A DNA stretch of 64,000 nt from Phyllobacterium sp. T1293 (GTDB lineage: Bacteria > Pseudomonadota > Alphaproteobacteria > Rhizobiales > Rhizobiaceae). Where the stretch lies: assembly GCF_020731415.2 (NCBI RefSeq), contig NZ_CP088276.1:124001-188000 (forward strand). Direction: 5' to 3'. Each line of letters begins with the position of its first letter. Position 1 is the first letter of the stretch. Below the pieces are notes generated by a model that saw only the letters and a program-made list of their open reading frames with translations, made no database searches and had not been told where the DNA came from. Positions 8,158-17,082 of the stretch are shown piece after piece. The position numbers were made by a program, and so were the translations under genes.

Positions 8158-9444
8158 GTGATCAACAGACGCCAGATATTATTGAATGGAGCCATGTTGG
8201 GAGCAGGTGCCATCGCATCGCTCTCAGGTCTTGCAACTGCTGCCGCACAAGAGGCGCGGCTGCGCCTCTACTGGTGGGGAACACCTGATCGCCTGAAGCG
8301 AACGCAGGGTGTCTCGGAACTCTTTTCGCAAAAGCATGCGGGCGTTACCGTCAATGCCGAAACAGCCGGTTCAGATTACTGGACAAAACTGACGACAATG
8401 ATGGCGGGCGGAAATCTGCCCGATATTTTTCAGTTGGAGCCCGGCACATTTGCGGACTACGGACGGCGCAACGCCGCAATGCCGCTTGACCAGTATCTGG
8501 GTAAAACCATCCGCACGGACCGGCTGGCACCGGGTGCTCTGGATCTGGTTCGCGTTGATGGAAAGGTGCGGGGGGTGCCGATTGCGGTGAACGCCTGCGC
8601 CATGCTCTATGATACGGATGTCTTTACAAAATCCGGATTAAAGCCGCCATCCGACGATACGACGTGGGATGAGTTTGCAAAAACCTGCGTTGAATTGACG
8701 AAATTTATCGGCAAGGACAACGTCTGGGCTGTGGGCAACTGTTCCCACTACAATTCGGTGTTCACCGCATGGCTCAAGCAGCGTGACAAGGCCATGTTTA
8801 CGGAAGAGGGTCATCTCGGTTTCACTGCGGAAGATGCCACCGAGTGGTACGAATACTGGAATGTATTGGCCAAGCAAGGTGGTTGCACACCGGCGGAAAT
8901 ACAGGCCATGGACAAACGCCTGGTGGAAACCAATCCGCTGACGACTGGCAATGCTGCCATCGCCCTGACTTATTCGAACCTGCTTCCAGCCTACCAAGCC
9001 GTTTACAAGGGGCCTCTGGAGATCGTTGCGCCGCCGATCAAGGATGCGAAATCTCCAACCGGCCTGTTCTATCGGCCCGCCCTTATATGGAGCATTGCAA
9101 GTACCAGCAAAAATCCTGATCTTGCGGCTGAATTCCTCGATTTTTTCATCAACGATAGAGATGCGGGAAAGACTCTTGGCATTGAACGTGGCGTTCCCAT
9201 CAATCTCGATGTCCAGCAGGCTATAACGCCCGATATCAATGCGATGGCCAAGAAAACGGTCGATTTCATCAATGCGATTGCTGGCCGCGTTGGCTCCTAT
9301 CCGCCTCCCATCCCGCTGGGAGCGGCAGAGTTCGACACAAGGGCTTTCATGCCCGTCGCGCAGAAACTTGCATTTGGCAATTTGACGCCTGCGGAGGCGG
9401 GGAAAGAACTGATCGCGCAAGGCAAGCGCATATTAAAGGGATGA
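8158..9444 (+). CDS. ABC sugar-binding protein (extracellular solute-binding family 1)
   Basis: A 428-residue periplasmic solute-binding protein. The start is GTG 8158, chosen because GGAGGAG sits just before it; upstream TTG/ATG codons at 8134-8146 lack this. The signal peptide begins INRRQILL and ends ATAAAQEA; the twin arginine suggests possible Tat export. The body is a family 1 carbohydrate-binding fold (AGSDYWTKLTTMMAGGNLPDI; PIAVNACAMLYDTDVF). It follows the ATPase gene by 57 bases and is followed by a strong intercistronic hairpin. Confidence 0.9.
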   Translation: MINRRQILLNGAMLGAGAIASLSGLATAAAQEARLRLYWWGTPDRLKRTQGVSELFSQKHAGVTVNAETAGSDYWTKLTTMMAGGNLPDIFQLEPGTFADYGRRNAAMPLDQYLGKTIRTDRLAPGALDLVRVDGKVRGVPIAVNACAMLYDTDVFTKSGLKPPSDDTTWDEFAKTCVELTKFIGKDNVWAVGNCSHYNSVFTAWLKQRDKAMFTEEGHLGFTAEDATEWYEYWNVLAKQGGCTPAEIQAMDKRLVETNPLTTGNAAIALTYSNLLPAYQAVYKGPLEIVAPPIKDAKSPTGLFYRPALIWSIASTSKNPDLAAEFLDFFINDRDAGKTLGIERGVPINLDVQQAITPDINAMAKKTVDFINAIAGRVGSYPPPIPLGAAEFDTRAFMPVAQKLAFGNLTPAEAGKELIAQGKRILKG

Positions 9445-9472
9445 GGTTCCTGCGGTCCTGACTTGCCTTTCA

Positions 9473-9497
9473 GAACGCGGCTGCAACAGCCGCGTTC
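9473..9497 (+). other. Intercistronic stem-loop after the binding-protein gene
   Basis: Perfect 11-bp hairpin GAACGCGGCTG-CAA-CAGCCGCGTTC between the binding-protein and DUF2264 genes. No U-tract follows, so it is not a standard terminator. Such hairpins commonly protect the 3' end of binding-protein mRNA and raise its level over downstream genes. That function is inferred. Confidence 0.6.
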
Positions 9498-9523
9498 TTC
9501 CAGAATAATTATTGGAGTCCAGC

Positions 9524-11386
9524 ATGCCTGATATCGCTTTTCCGGCAAATTCCTTCCGTCCGCTGCAGAACAATCCATTTTTGACGAGGGCAGACGTAGA
9601 ACAGGCACTTGCTACACTTGCCCGCCCTATGGAAGGCTTTCGGTCGGAAGGCGGCGCCCGCGTAAGGTGCGGAATGGGGGCGGCGCATTTCGATCAGGCC
9701 GCTGCTGATCTCGAAGGTTTTTCCAGACTGTTATGGGGACTTGTCCCGGCACAAGTGGGTGGTGCTGACTGGATCGACTGGGAACCCATTGCCCGCGGTC
9801 TTGCCTGCGGAACAAACCCGCAGCATCCGGAATATTGGGGCGCTGTGCCTGATCGCAATCAGCGTCTCGTTGAATTGGCGGCAATCGGATTTGCATTGAA
9901 ACTGGTCCCCTCAAAGATGTGGGAGCCACTGGATGACGAGGCCAAACGGAACGTTACGAACTATCTGGTCACAGCGCATAGTCGTCACTGCCATGACAAC
10001 AACTGGAAGTTCTTTCGCCTGCTGATGGGAATGGGGTTACGCTCAATCGGTGCTGACTATGATCATACACTTGATGACGAGTATGAAGCTGAACTCGAAG
10101 CGTTTTATCTCGGAGAGGGCTGGTACAGTGACGGTCCGATACGGCGTGTTGATTACTACATTCCTTTCGCATTCCATTTCTATGGATTGATCCTCGCGAC
10201 AGTTGGTCAGAAGCCAGCTTATGAGCGATATCGGGAGCGTGCGCGCTTGATCGCTTCAGATATCAGTCGCTGGTTCGCGGATGATGGGGCAGGCATCGTC
10301 TTTGGCCGCTCGCTGACCTATCGATTTGCGCAAGCTGGTTTCTTTGGCGCACTGGCATTTGCAGGCGAAGAAGCTTTGCCTTGGGGCGTAATGAAGGGAT
10401 TGTATCTGCGCCATCTTCGCTGGTGGTCAAGTCAGCCAATGGCCCATAGCGATGGCATACTTTCCATTGGTTATGCTTATCCCAATCTTCTGATGTCGGA
10501 GAGTTATAACTCCCCTCAATCACCCTATTGGGCTTTGAAGGCATTCCTTCCACTTGCGCTGCCGGAAAATCATCCATTCTGGTTGGCTGAAGAAATGGTC
10601 TACCCGGTGGACAGCGCCCCTTCCGTTCAAAAGCACACTGGATTTATAATTGCCAATCCACCAGGCGACGCAATTGCGCTTTCGTCCGGGCAACAGTGCC
10701 TTCACATGCGTCATGGCGCAGAGAAATACGCAAAGTTTGCATACTCTGCACGGTATGGTTTCAGTGTCGAAAGCGATCGGGTCCGTTTTGATGAGGCGGT
10801 GCTAGACGGGATGATTGGCTTCTCGGACGACGGGAAACATTTCCGTGTTCGAGAGACCAATGAAATTGCGGTGATCGCTGATGAAACTCTTTATGCAAGG
10901 TGGCGGCCATATCCCGATGTGGTTGTTCACACTTGGCTCTATTGGGATGGTCCATTTCATCTGCGCGTTCACCAGATTGAAACACCAAGGCCGCTTAAAA
11001 CGATAGAGGGCGGATTTTCAATTGCCCGTGGTGATCCTGATCAAGACCGGACCAACGTCGAAGGCGGTCACGCTTCTATCAGAACAGCGAATGATATCTC
11101 GGCGATAGTTGATATGGGCTCAACTTCTGTTCGTGCTGCCCGGCTCCATCTTGCGCCGCCCAATACCAATCTCGTCTCCGCAAAGACAACGGTGCCGCAA
11201 CTCCTTTGCGAGATTCCGACTGGCGAAAGTGTGTTGATGGCGGCGTTTATTGCTCAGGCGGATGGTCGTCAGGTGGAGAATGTATTGGCTTCTCTGCCGC
11301 AACGTCCTGACGTCGCGGCGCTGCGAAAGCTTGTTGCAGAAAAAGGTGTTCCCATCTCGATTATGAGGAATAATCCAAATCTCTAG
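9524..11386 (+). CDS. DUF2264 family protein (putative glycan-active enzyme)
   Basis: A 620-residue cytoplasmic protein. The N-terminal motifs (RPLQNNPFLTRADVEQAL; EGFSRLLWGLVP; GGARVRCG) mark it as a DUF2264 protein, a predicted alpha/alpha-toroid with a C-terminal beta-domain that resembles heparinase-type lyases and glycosidases. I recall that members related to DUF2264 have been classed as beta-glucuronidases (GH154), but I cannot confirm that this one belongs there. ATG 9524 has TTGGAG six bases upstream; TTG 9512 overlaps that site. Its place after an importer and opposite GH88 fits intracellular breakdown of a uronate-containing oligosaccharide. Confidence 0.8.
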   Translation: MPDIAFPANSFRPLQNNPFLTRADVEQALATLARPMEGFRSEGGARVRCGMGAAHFDQAAADLEGFSRLLWGLVPAQVGGADWIDWEPIARGLACGTNPQHPEYWGAVPDRNQRLVELAAIGFALKLVPSKMWEPLDDEAKRNVTNYLVTAHSRHCHDNNWKFFRLLMGMGLRSIGADYDHTLDDEYEAELEAFYLGEGWYSDGPIRRVDYYIPFAFHFYGLILATVGQKPAYERYRERARLIASDISRWFADDGAGIVFGRSLTYRFAQAGFFGALAFAGEEALPWGVMKGLYLRHLRWWSSQPMAHSDGILSIGYAYPNLLMSESYNSPQSPYWALKAFLPLALPENHPFWLAEEMVYPVDSAPSVQKHTGFIIANPPGDAIALSSGQQCLHMRHGAEKYAKFAYSARYGFSVESDRVRFDEAVLDGMIGFSDDGKHFRVRETNEIAVIADETLYARWRPYPDVVVHTWLYWDGPFHLRVHQIETPRPLKTIEGGFSIARGDPDQDRTNVEGGHASIRTANDISAIVDMGSTSVRAARLHLAPPNTNLVSAKTTVPQLLCEIPTGESVLMAAFIAQADGRQVENVLASLPQRPDVAALRKLVAEKGVPISIMRNNPNL

Positions 11387-11412
11387 GCAGAGTGTTGGAT
11401 TGTTTCGACTAT

Positions 11413-12327
11413 TTATTCCTGCGAACCGAGTTTTTCAATCAACACTCTAAGGTCCGAAATATCGCGCTCGCCACAATCCACCAATGGCGTGCGCACTCGG
11501 CCAGCTGACCGGCCAACGATAGCCGCGCCTGCCTTGACGATGCTGACGGCATAGCCGGGGACGCGATTGCGGATGGCAATGTAAGGCAGGAAGAAATCGC
11601 TGAGCAGTCGCGATGTTGCTTCGTGATCATTGGCCGAAACAGCCTTATAAAAATCAAGAGCAGTGCGGGGAATGAAGTTGAATACTGCCGATGAATAGAC
11701 ACTCACGCCCATGGCCTTGTAGGCTTCCGCGTACACTTCAGCCGTGGGCAGGCCGCCGAGATAGGCGAAACGATCACCTAGCCGCCTGCGGATCGAAACC
11801 ATATTCTCGATCTCGCCAATACCATCCTTGAAGCCGATCAGATTCGGGCATTTTTCCGCAAGTCGCTCCAGCGCATCAGCATTCAGCTTGCAGACATTGC
11901 GATTGTAGACGATGACGCCAAGGCCGGTCGCGGCACAGACGGCCTCGACGTGGCGGCAAATGCCCTCGGCACTGGTTTCCGTGAGATAATGGGGAAGCAG
12001 CAACAGGCCCGCCGCACCATTCTTCTCCGCATTGCGCGCCATTTGCGCGGCGATACGTGTTCCATAAGCTGCCGCCGCGAGAATGGGGACATCTTTTCCA
12101 CACGCTGCAACAGCTGTACGCACGACATCTTCATGTTCGCCGGGTGTCAGCGAGAATCCCTCTCCGGTCCCGCCGCCGACGAACAGCGCGGATGCGCCAT
12201 ATGGCGCAAGCCATTCCAGACGCTTTGTATAGGCCGAAGGCGCGAAATCGTCATTCTGGTCAAAGTCAGTGACAGGGAAGGAGAGAAGTCCGGAACTGAT
12301 TGTCTTCTTAAGCGTCTGGTAATCCAT
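11413..12327 (-). CDS. kdgD: 5-dehydro-4-deoxyglucarate dehydratase
   Basis: A 304-residue class I aldolase-fold enzyme of the DapA superfamily. It converts 5-dehydro-4-deoxy-D-glucarate to 2,5-dioxopentanoate with loss of water and CO2, on the oxidative route from uronic and aldaric acids to 2-oxoglutarate. Subfamily features are the opening [11 protein letters not shown], the Tyr in GVIVYNRN and the Schiff-base Lys in [14 protein letters not shown]. It converges on the DUF2264 gene and is transcribed away from a FadR-type regulator. The upstream region holds a motif shared with the ABC operon promoter at 13.44 kb, suggesting common control. Confidence 0.9.
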   Translation of the reverse strand: MDYQTLKKTISSGLLSFPVTDFDQNDDFAPSAYTKRLEWLAPYGASALFVGGGTGEGFSLTPGEHEDVVRTAVAACGKDVPILAAAAYGTRIAAQMARNAEKNGAAGLLLLPHYLTETSAEGICRHVEAVCAATGLGVIVYNRNVCKLNADALERLAEKCPNLIGFKDGIGEIENMVSIRRRLGDRFAYLGGLPTAEVYAEAYKAMGVSVYSSAVFNFIPRTALDFYKAVSANDHEATSRLLSDFFLPYIAIRNRVPGYAVSIVKAGAAIVGRSAGRVRTPLVDCGERDISDLRVLIEKLGSQE

Positions 12328-12359
12328 GAAAGCCTCGCGGGAGATCGAAAGTTGGTTAG

Positions 12360-12419
12360 GCGTATCATCTCATATGTCATCATACAACTGTTAAAATAGT
12401 GAGATACGCTTTTGCGGCC
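12360..12419. promoter_or_regulatory. Upstream region of the dehydratase gene with candidate FadR-type site
   Basis: Contains ATGTCATCATACAAC (12374-12388), which matches ATGTCATACAAC upstream of the ABC operon except for three extra bases. It is enclosed by long imperfect inverted arms, GCGTATCATCTCA at 12360 and TGAGATACGC near 12410. The site lies ~47 bases upstream of the dehydratase start. The FadR-type regulator at 12.4-13.2 kb is the obvious candidate binder (inference). Confidence 0.4.
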
Positions 12420-12439
12420 CCCCATATGATAAGTCGGGA

Positions 12440-13168
12440 TCAGGCTGTCTTTTTACCCGCAGCTGGTGCGTTGGTGCGCAGCCGATCACGACTGCTGCCG
12501 AGATGAAGCCGCATGGCCGCGCGTGCGCCTTCCACGTCCTGTGCTTTAATTGACTGGTAGATCTGGTCGTGTTCGCGATTGACCCGCTCCAGATACTCCC
12601 GTTGCGGCAGGCCATTGATCTTGTGTGTCTGAAGCCGCGTCCGGGGGATCAGCATTTCGCCCAAGTAATTGAACATACTAAGAAAATGTCGATTCTTGGT
12701 TGCGATCGCTATTGCGCGATGAAATTCCAGATCGGCCTGAACGGAGCTTTCGCCCTGTTCGATTGCTGCGTTCATCATATCGAGCGCATTTTTAATGCCG
12801 GCAAGCTCCGTCTCGTCTCGGCGCACGGCTGCCAGAGCTGCCGCTTCCAGCTCGATGCTGATACGCAATTCCATGACGCTGATGATTTCTTCAACCAGTT
12901 CTAGATTGTCTTCTTCGATCCGGAATGGTGCAGTCTGCAGGTCTTTCAGAACGAAAGCGCCGATGCCTTGCTGGGTATGAACAAGCCCTTTTGCCTTCAG
13001 ATTGGCAATCGCCTCGCGAACGACAGTGCGGCTGACGTTGAACTCTGCGATCATTTCCTGCTCAGTCGGTAGGCGTTCCCCTCGCTTGTAATGGCCCGAG
13101 GTTATGCGATCGGCAACAGCCTTAACCAATTGACCTGTAAGGGTTTCTCGCTTGCCAATGCCTGACAT
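12440..13168 (-). CDS. GntR-family regulator, FadR subfamily (FCD domain)
   Basis: A 242-residue regulator with an N-terminal winged helix (RLPTEQEMIAEFNVSRTVVREAIANLKAKGLVHTQQG-type sequence, residues ~30-65) and a C-terminal FCD ligand domain with the metal-binding Asp and His residues (DLEFHRAIAIATKNRHFL). FCD regulators typically sense sugar acids and carboxylic acids. It is encoded between the dehydratase gene (same strand, downstream) and the divergent oligopeptide-type importer, and a shared motif lies upstream of both, so it probably represses the whole uronate locus until an intermediate accumulates. Confidence 0.9.
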   Translation of the reverse strand: MSGIGKRETLTGQLVKAVADRITSGHYKRGERLPTEQEMIAEFNVSRTVVREAIANLKAKGLVHTQQGIGAFVLKDLQTAPFRIEEDNLELVEEIISVMELRISIELEAAALAAVRRDETELAGIKNALDMMNAAIEQGESSVQADLEFHRAIAIATKNRHFLSMFNYLGEMLIPRTRLQTHKINGLPQREYLERVNREHDQIYQSIKAQDVEGARAAMRLHLGSSRDRLRTNAPAAGKKTA

Positions 13169-13411
13169 GGGTTACTCCGCAGTCCGCTCAGACTCTAAGG
13201 GAAGAGGCTGGGCAGTTTTGAAATTATCGGCCTGGTTTGGAAACCAGAGCGAGGTGATCAACAGAAACTCATTTGCAGCATAAGATATCATATATTCAAC
13301 CCTCATTCGCATCAGGGCATTTGCACGCTGTCAGGCCGAAACCCGGACAGAAAACAATGTTATGTCATGACCACTGTCCTGCAACACGACATGTTCCGTA
13401 TAAATTTAGCC

Positions 13412-13452
13412 TTGCCTGCCTGAAAAAACAATACTACGATGTCATACAACAT
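13412..13452 (+). promoter_or_regulatory. Candidate promoter and operator of the oligopeptide-type ABC operon
   Basis: TTGCCT (13412-13417) and TACGAT (13435-13440) are spaced by exactly 17 bases. The partly palindromic ATGTCATACAACAT (13439-13452; half-sites ATGT and ACAT) overlaps the end of the -10 box, a position suited to repression. The remaining part of the 313-base gap between 13168 and 13482 shows nothing else I can support. Confidence 0.45.
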
Positions 13453-13481
13453 AGAAGAAGATGGCTGTAGGGGAGGAAACC

Positions 13482-15086
13482 ATGCCGCATTTTCGTGCCT
13501 GTTTCATTGGGGCAACCGCGGTGGTTGCGGCCTTGGCCGTCAACGTAGCCGAAGCAAAGACGCCGAAGGACCAACTGGTTATCGGGATGAATATGGTGAA
13601 CCTCACCACTCTTGATCCGCACAATGCCAATTCTTACGAATCCTATCACGTTATTGCCAATCTATATGACACGCTCCTACGCAGCGATCCCAATACGCCA
13701 GGTAAAGTCATTCCCGGTCTTGCCAAGTCATGGACTGTGCTACCCGATGGCAGTCTTGAATTTGTGCTTGATGACAAGGCCACCTTTAAGAGCGGCCGCA
13801 AGATAACAGCTGCGGATGTGGCCTATTCATTCCAGCGTGCGGTGAAGCTGGGTCTTCTTGCCAGAGCCTATTATGCCAATTGGGGCTACGATGCCGCCAA
13901 TGTCGAGCAGAAGTTTCGGGCAAAGGACGACAAAACCTTCGTGATGGAAGTGGCGACACCCGTGGCGCCGTCGCTCAAGCTGAACGCACTCACACGGGTC
14001 TATGGTGCAGTTCTCGACAAGGAAGTTATCACCAAGCACGAAAAAGATGGTGATATGGGCAGGGGTTGGCTGGCATCAAATGCTGCCGGCTCCGGGCCGT
14101 TTACCCTCAATCGCTGGAACCCAAACGACATCGTCGTGCTCACCCGCTTTGACGCCTATTGGGGCGGCGAGCCAAAGATGAAGCGCGTCCTCGTGCGGCA
14201 TCTGCCTGAGTCGCAGACGGAACGGCTTCAACTGGAAAAGGGTGATCTGGATGTTGGCTTCCAATTGGTGTCCGCAGACATCGATGGTTTGGCAAAGAAC
14301 CCTGCCATCGTAATTGACCGCCTCGTCGGATCAGGCTTTTACTATCTGATCATGAGCACGAAAGATCCGGAATTTGCCAAGCCGGAAGTACGCAAGGCTT
14401 TGCGTTATTGCATCAACTATAAGGATATTAACGATGTCGTGATGAAAAATTATGGCACAAGCGCCACGACGTTCATTCCTGCCGATATTCCGGGTTACAT
14501 TCCTGATATCGGCAACGTCTATGATCCTGCGAAGTGTAAACAGGGCTTGGCAGCGGCAGGTTATGGCGATGGCTTCAGCAAGCAGTTGCTATCGTTGAAT
14601 TCCACTCCCTATGCGGACATGGCAACTGCGATCCAGCAGAACCTCGCCGTTGCCGGTGTCAAGGTCGATATCCTCACGGGCAATGGCGATCAGACATATG
14701 GACCGATGCGCGATCGCAAATTCCAGTTGGGCGTCGGGCGCACAGCGTCTTCGGCGCAGACGGATGCAGATGGCTGGTTACGGACCCATGTCTATAATCC
14801 AGACAATAAGGACGATGCCAATCTTACCAATCTTCAAGCCTGGCGTGCGTCGTTTGAGTTGCCTGAAGTCAACAAGCTGATGGATGAGGCTCAGGCCATC
14901 ACCGATAACGAGGCGAAGCGCGTCGAACTCTACAAGCAAGCATTAAAATTGTTCGAAGAGTCCGCACCACCCATCATCCCAATTTCACAGCGGGTCGACC
15001 CTTACGCAAAAAGCGCCCGGCTGAAGAACTATGTGGGTGATATTGGCTGGATGACCCGCTGGGATCAGGTCGAAAAGCAGGACTAA
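13482..15086 (+). CDS. ABC transporter substrate-binding protein (family 5, DppA/OppA type)
   Basis: A 534-residue periplasmic binding protein. The start at 13482 follows GGGGAGG; ATG 13461 overlaps that site and is rejected. A Sec signal peptide runs to about AEAK (VVAALAVNVAEAK). The family 5 signature region is LTTLDPHNANSYESYHVIANLYDTL-like sequence near residue 35, and the C-terminal segment EESAPPIIPISQRV is also typical. Family 5 proteins bind peptides, nickel, opines and also oligosaccharides; here the surrounding uronate enzymes suggest a sugar-acid ligand. First gene of a five-gene transport operon. Confidence 0.92.
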   Translation: MPHFRACFIGATAVVAALAVNVAEAKTPKDQLVIGMNMVNLTTLDPHNANSYESYHVIANLYDTLLRSDPNTPGKVIPGLAKSWTVLPDGSLEFVLDDKATFKSGRKITAADVAYSFQRAVKLGLLARAYYANWGYDAANVEQKFRAKDDKTFVMEVATPVAPSLKLNALTRVYGAVLDKEVITKHEKDGDMGRGWLASNAAGSGPFTLNRWNPNDIVVLTRFDAYWGGEPKMKRVLVRHLPESQTERLQLEKGDLDVGFQLVSADIDGLAKNPAIVIDRLVGSGFYYLIMSTKDPEFAKPEVRKALRYCINYKDINDVVMKNYGTSATTFIPADIPGYIPDIGNVYDPAKCKQGLAAAGYGDGFSKQLLSLNSTPYADMATAIQQNLAVAGVKVDILTGNGDQTYGPMRDRKFQLGVGRTASSAQTDADGWLRTHVYNPDNKDDANLTNLQAWRASFELPEVNKLMDEAQAITDNEAKRVELYKQALKLFEESAPPIIPISQRVDPYAKSARLKNYVGDIGWMTRWDQVEKQD

Positions 15087-15110
15087 AGCAGGAAGTCAGG
15101 TCGCCAGCGC

Positions 15111-16172
15111 ATGGTCAATCAAGTGGGAACAGCAATCTCGTCGTCAAAAAGGCGACCGGGGTTGCGAAAATACAGTCGATTTGGCGGTTCGCTTTTCAGC
15201 GTCCTGACAACGCTGTTTCTTTTGGTGCTTTTGACATTTGTCATCGGCCGCCTGATGCCTGTCGATCCTGTTATTGCAGTTGTGGGTCCTGATGCGGATC
15301 AGGCAACCTATCTCAAGGTCAAAGAGGAGCTGGGTCTGAATCTGCCTGTTATGCAGCAGTTCTGGATATTCCTGAAGAACCTGCTGCATGGTGATTTTGG
15401 AACGACGCTGCTGACCGGCAGACCTGTTATGGAAGACATAGTCCGTGTGCTTCCGGCAACGGTCGAACTGGCAACCGTAACCATTATTCTGGGCGCTGGC
15501 ATCGGAATTCCGCTCGGTGTTTATGCGGCTGTTAATCGCGGACGGTTTGCCGATCACGCGGTGCGGTTGATCGCTTTGCTCGGTCACTCGACCCCGATTT
15601 TCTGGATCGGCATGGTTGGCTTGATGCTGTTTTATGCAAAGCTCGGCTGGGTTGGCGGTTCAGGAAGGCTCGATCTGTTCTATGAGGACGTTGTTCCGGG
15701 TGTTACCGGCTTTCTGTTGATCGATTCTCTGCTTGCTGGTGATATGGACGTATTCTGGAGTGCAGTGACGCACATCATTCTGCCCGCATCCGTCCTTGCC
15801 TATGCGTCCATTGCCTATATCAGCCGCATCACACGCAGCTTCATGCTGGAGCAACTCAGCCAGGAATATGTCATCACCGCCCGGGCAAAAGGCGTGTCGC
15901 GACGTGGGGTGATCTGGCTGCACGCATTCAAAAACATTCGCGTTCAACTCGTCACGGTCGTGGCTCTTTCTTACGGCGGCATGTTGGAAGGCGCAGTGCT
16001 TATCGAGACAGTCTTTGGCTGGCCGGGTTTCGGTCAGTATCTGACCAATGCGCTTGTTATCGGCGACATGAATGTTGTCGTCGCCTGTACGCTGATCATT
16101 GGCTGCGTCTTCATCGCACTCAATGTGATTTCCGATCTGCTCTACAAATTTTTAGACCCGAGGATCAAATGA
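15111..16172 (+). CDS. ABC transporter permease (DppB type)
   Basis: A 353-residue inner-membrane permease of the dipeptide/oligopeptide class. It has the first transmembrane segment (TLFLLVLLTFVIGRLMP), the conserved DPVIAVVG stretch after it, the large periplasmic loop, and the EAA-type cytoplasmic motif (YVITARAKGVSRRGVIWLHAFKN). The C-terminus ends FLDPRIK, as usual. The next permease overlaps it by four bases (ATGA). Its ribosome site is weak. Confidence 0.92.
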   Translation: MVNQVGTAISSSKRRPGLRKYSRFGGSLFSVLTTLFLLVLLTFVIGRLMPVDPVIAVVGPDADQATYLKVKEELGLNLPVMQQFWIFLKNLLHGDFGTTLLTGRPVMEDIVRVLPATVELATVTIILGAGIGIPLGVYAAVNRGRFADHAVRLIALLGHSTPIFWIGMVGLMLFYAKLGWVGGSGRLDLFYEDVVPGVTGFLLIDSLLAGDMDVFWSAVTHIILPASVLAYASIAYISRITRSFMLEQLSQEYVITARAKGVSRRGVIWLHAFKNIRVQLVTVVALSYGGMLEGAVLIETVFGWPGFGQYLTNALVIGDMNVVVACTLIIGCVFIALNVISDLLYKFLDPRIK

Positions 16173-17077
16173 GTACCGCAAGCAAAGGGCTGACAGCCTG
16201 GCTGACGACGGAAGAGCCGAGCAGCGCCAGACACGCGGCGTTGCAAAATGTCTGGCGCGTGTGGACGCGATTTGCCTCCAATCCGCTAGGGGTCGCCGGT
16301 CTCGCCATCATTTTGCTTCTGGTGTTCATTGCTGTCTTTGTGCCTTGGCTCGCGCCCTATTCGCCACTCGACCAGAACCTGCGCGAAACGCTGGTCGCAC
16401 CAAACGCACAGCATCTTCTCGGCACCGATGAGCTTGGTCGCGATATTCTCAGCCGTATTCTCTGGGGCAGCCGCATCACCCTCTCGATTGTTGCAATTGT
16501 CAGTGTCATTGTTGCGCCAATTGGCCTGATCGTCGGCTGCCTGGCCGGTTATTACGGCGGCTGGCTCGATACGATCCTGATGCGTGTCACCGAACTGTTT
16601 TTATCCTTCCCAAGTCTCATTCTCGCGCTGGCCTTTGTTGCGGCGCTCGGACCAAATCTGAACAATGCAATCATTGCCATTGCGCTCACCCAGTGGCCGC
16701 CAATCGCCCGATTGGCGCGTGCAGAGTCATTGAGCCTGCGCAACCGTGATCATATTTCTGCGGTGCGGTTGATGGGTGCTTCCAGCCTGCACATCGTCAT
16801 TGCTCACATCGCACCCCTGTGCATCCCCTCGGTCATTGTGCGGATCACACTCAACATGGCCGGTATCATTCTGACCGCAGCGGGTCTTGGCTTTCTTGGC
16901 CTCGGTGCGCAGCCACCAAGCCCGGAATGGGGTGCCATGGTTTCAACCGGACGGCGTTTTATGCTGGATAGCTGGTGGGTCGGCACCATGCCCGGTCTGT
17001 CGATCCTCTTTGTCAGCCTTGCCTTTAATCTGGTCGGCGACGCCCTGCGCGATGCGCTTGATCCGAGGCAGGAGTAA
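16169..17077 (+). CDS. ABC transporter permease (DppC type)
   Basis: A 302-residue second permease of the oligopeptide-type importer. Family markers are FASNPLGVAGLAIILLL in the first helix, LGTDELGRDILSRILWG after it, the EAA loop (HISAVRLMGASSLHIVIAHI) and the C-terminal GDALRDALDPRQE. It overlaps the preceding gene as ATGA and is followed after five bases by the first ATPase gene. Confidence 0.92.
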   Translation: MSTASKGLTAWLTTEEPSSARHAALQNVWRVWTRFASNPLGVAGLAIILLLVFIAVFVPWLAPYSPLDQNLRETLVAPNAQHLLGTDELGRDILSRILWGSRITLSIVAIVSVIVAPIGLIVGCLAGYYGGWLDTILMRVTELFLSFPSLILALAFVAALGPNLNNAIIAIALTQWPPIARLARAESLSLRNRDHISAVRLMGASSLHIVIAHIAPLCIPSVIVRITLNMAGIILTAAGLGFLGLGAQPPSPEWGAMVSTGRRFMLDSWWVGTMPGLSILFVSLAFNLVGDALRDALDPRQE

Positions 17078-17082
17078 GCGCG

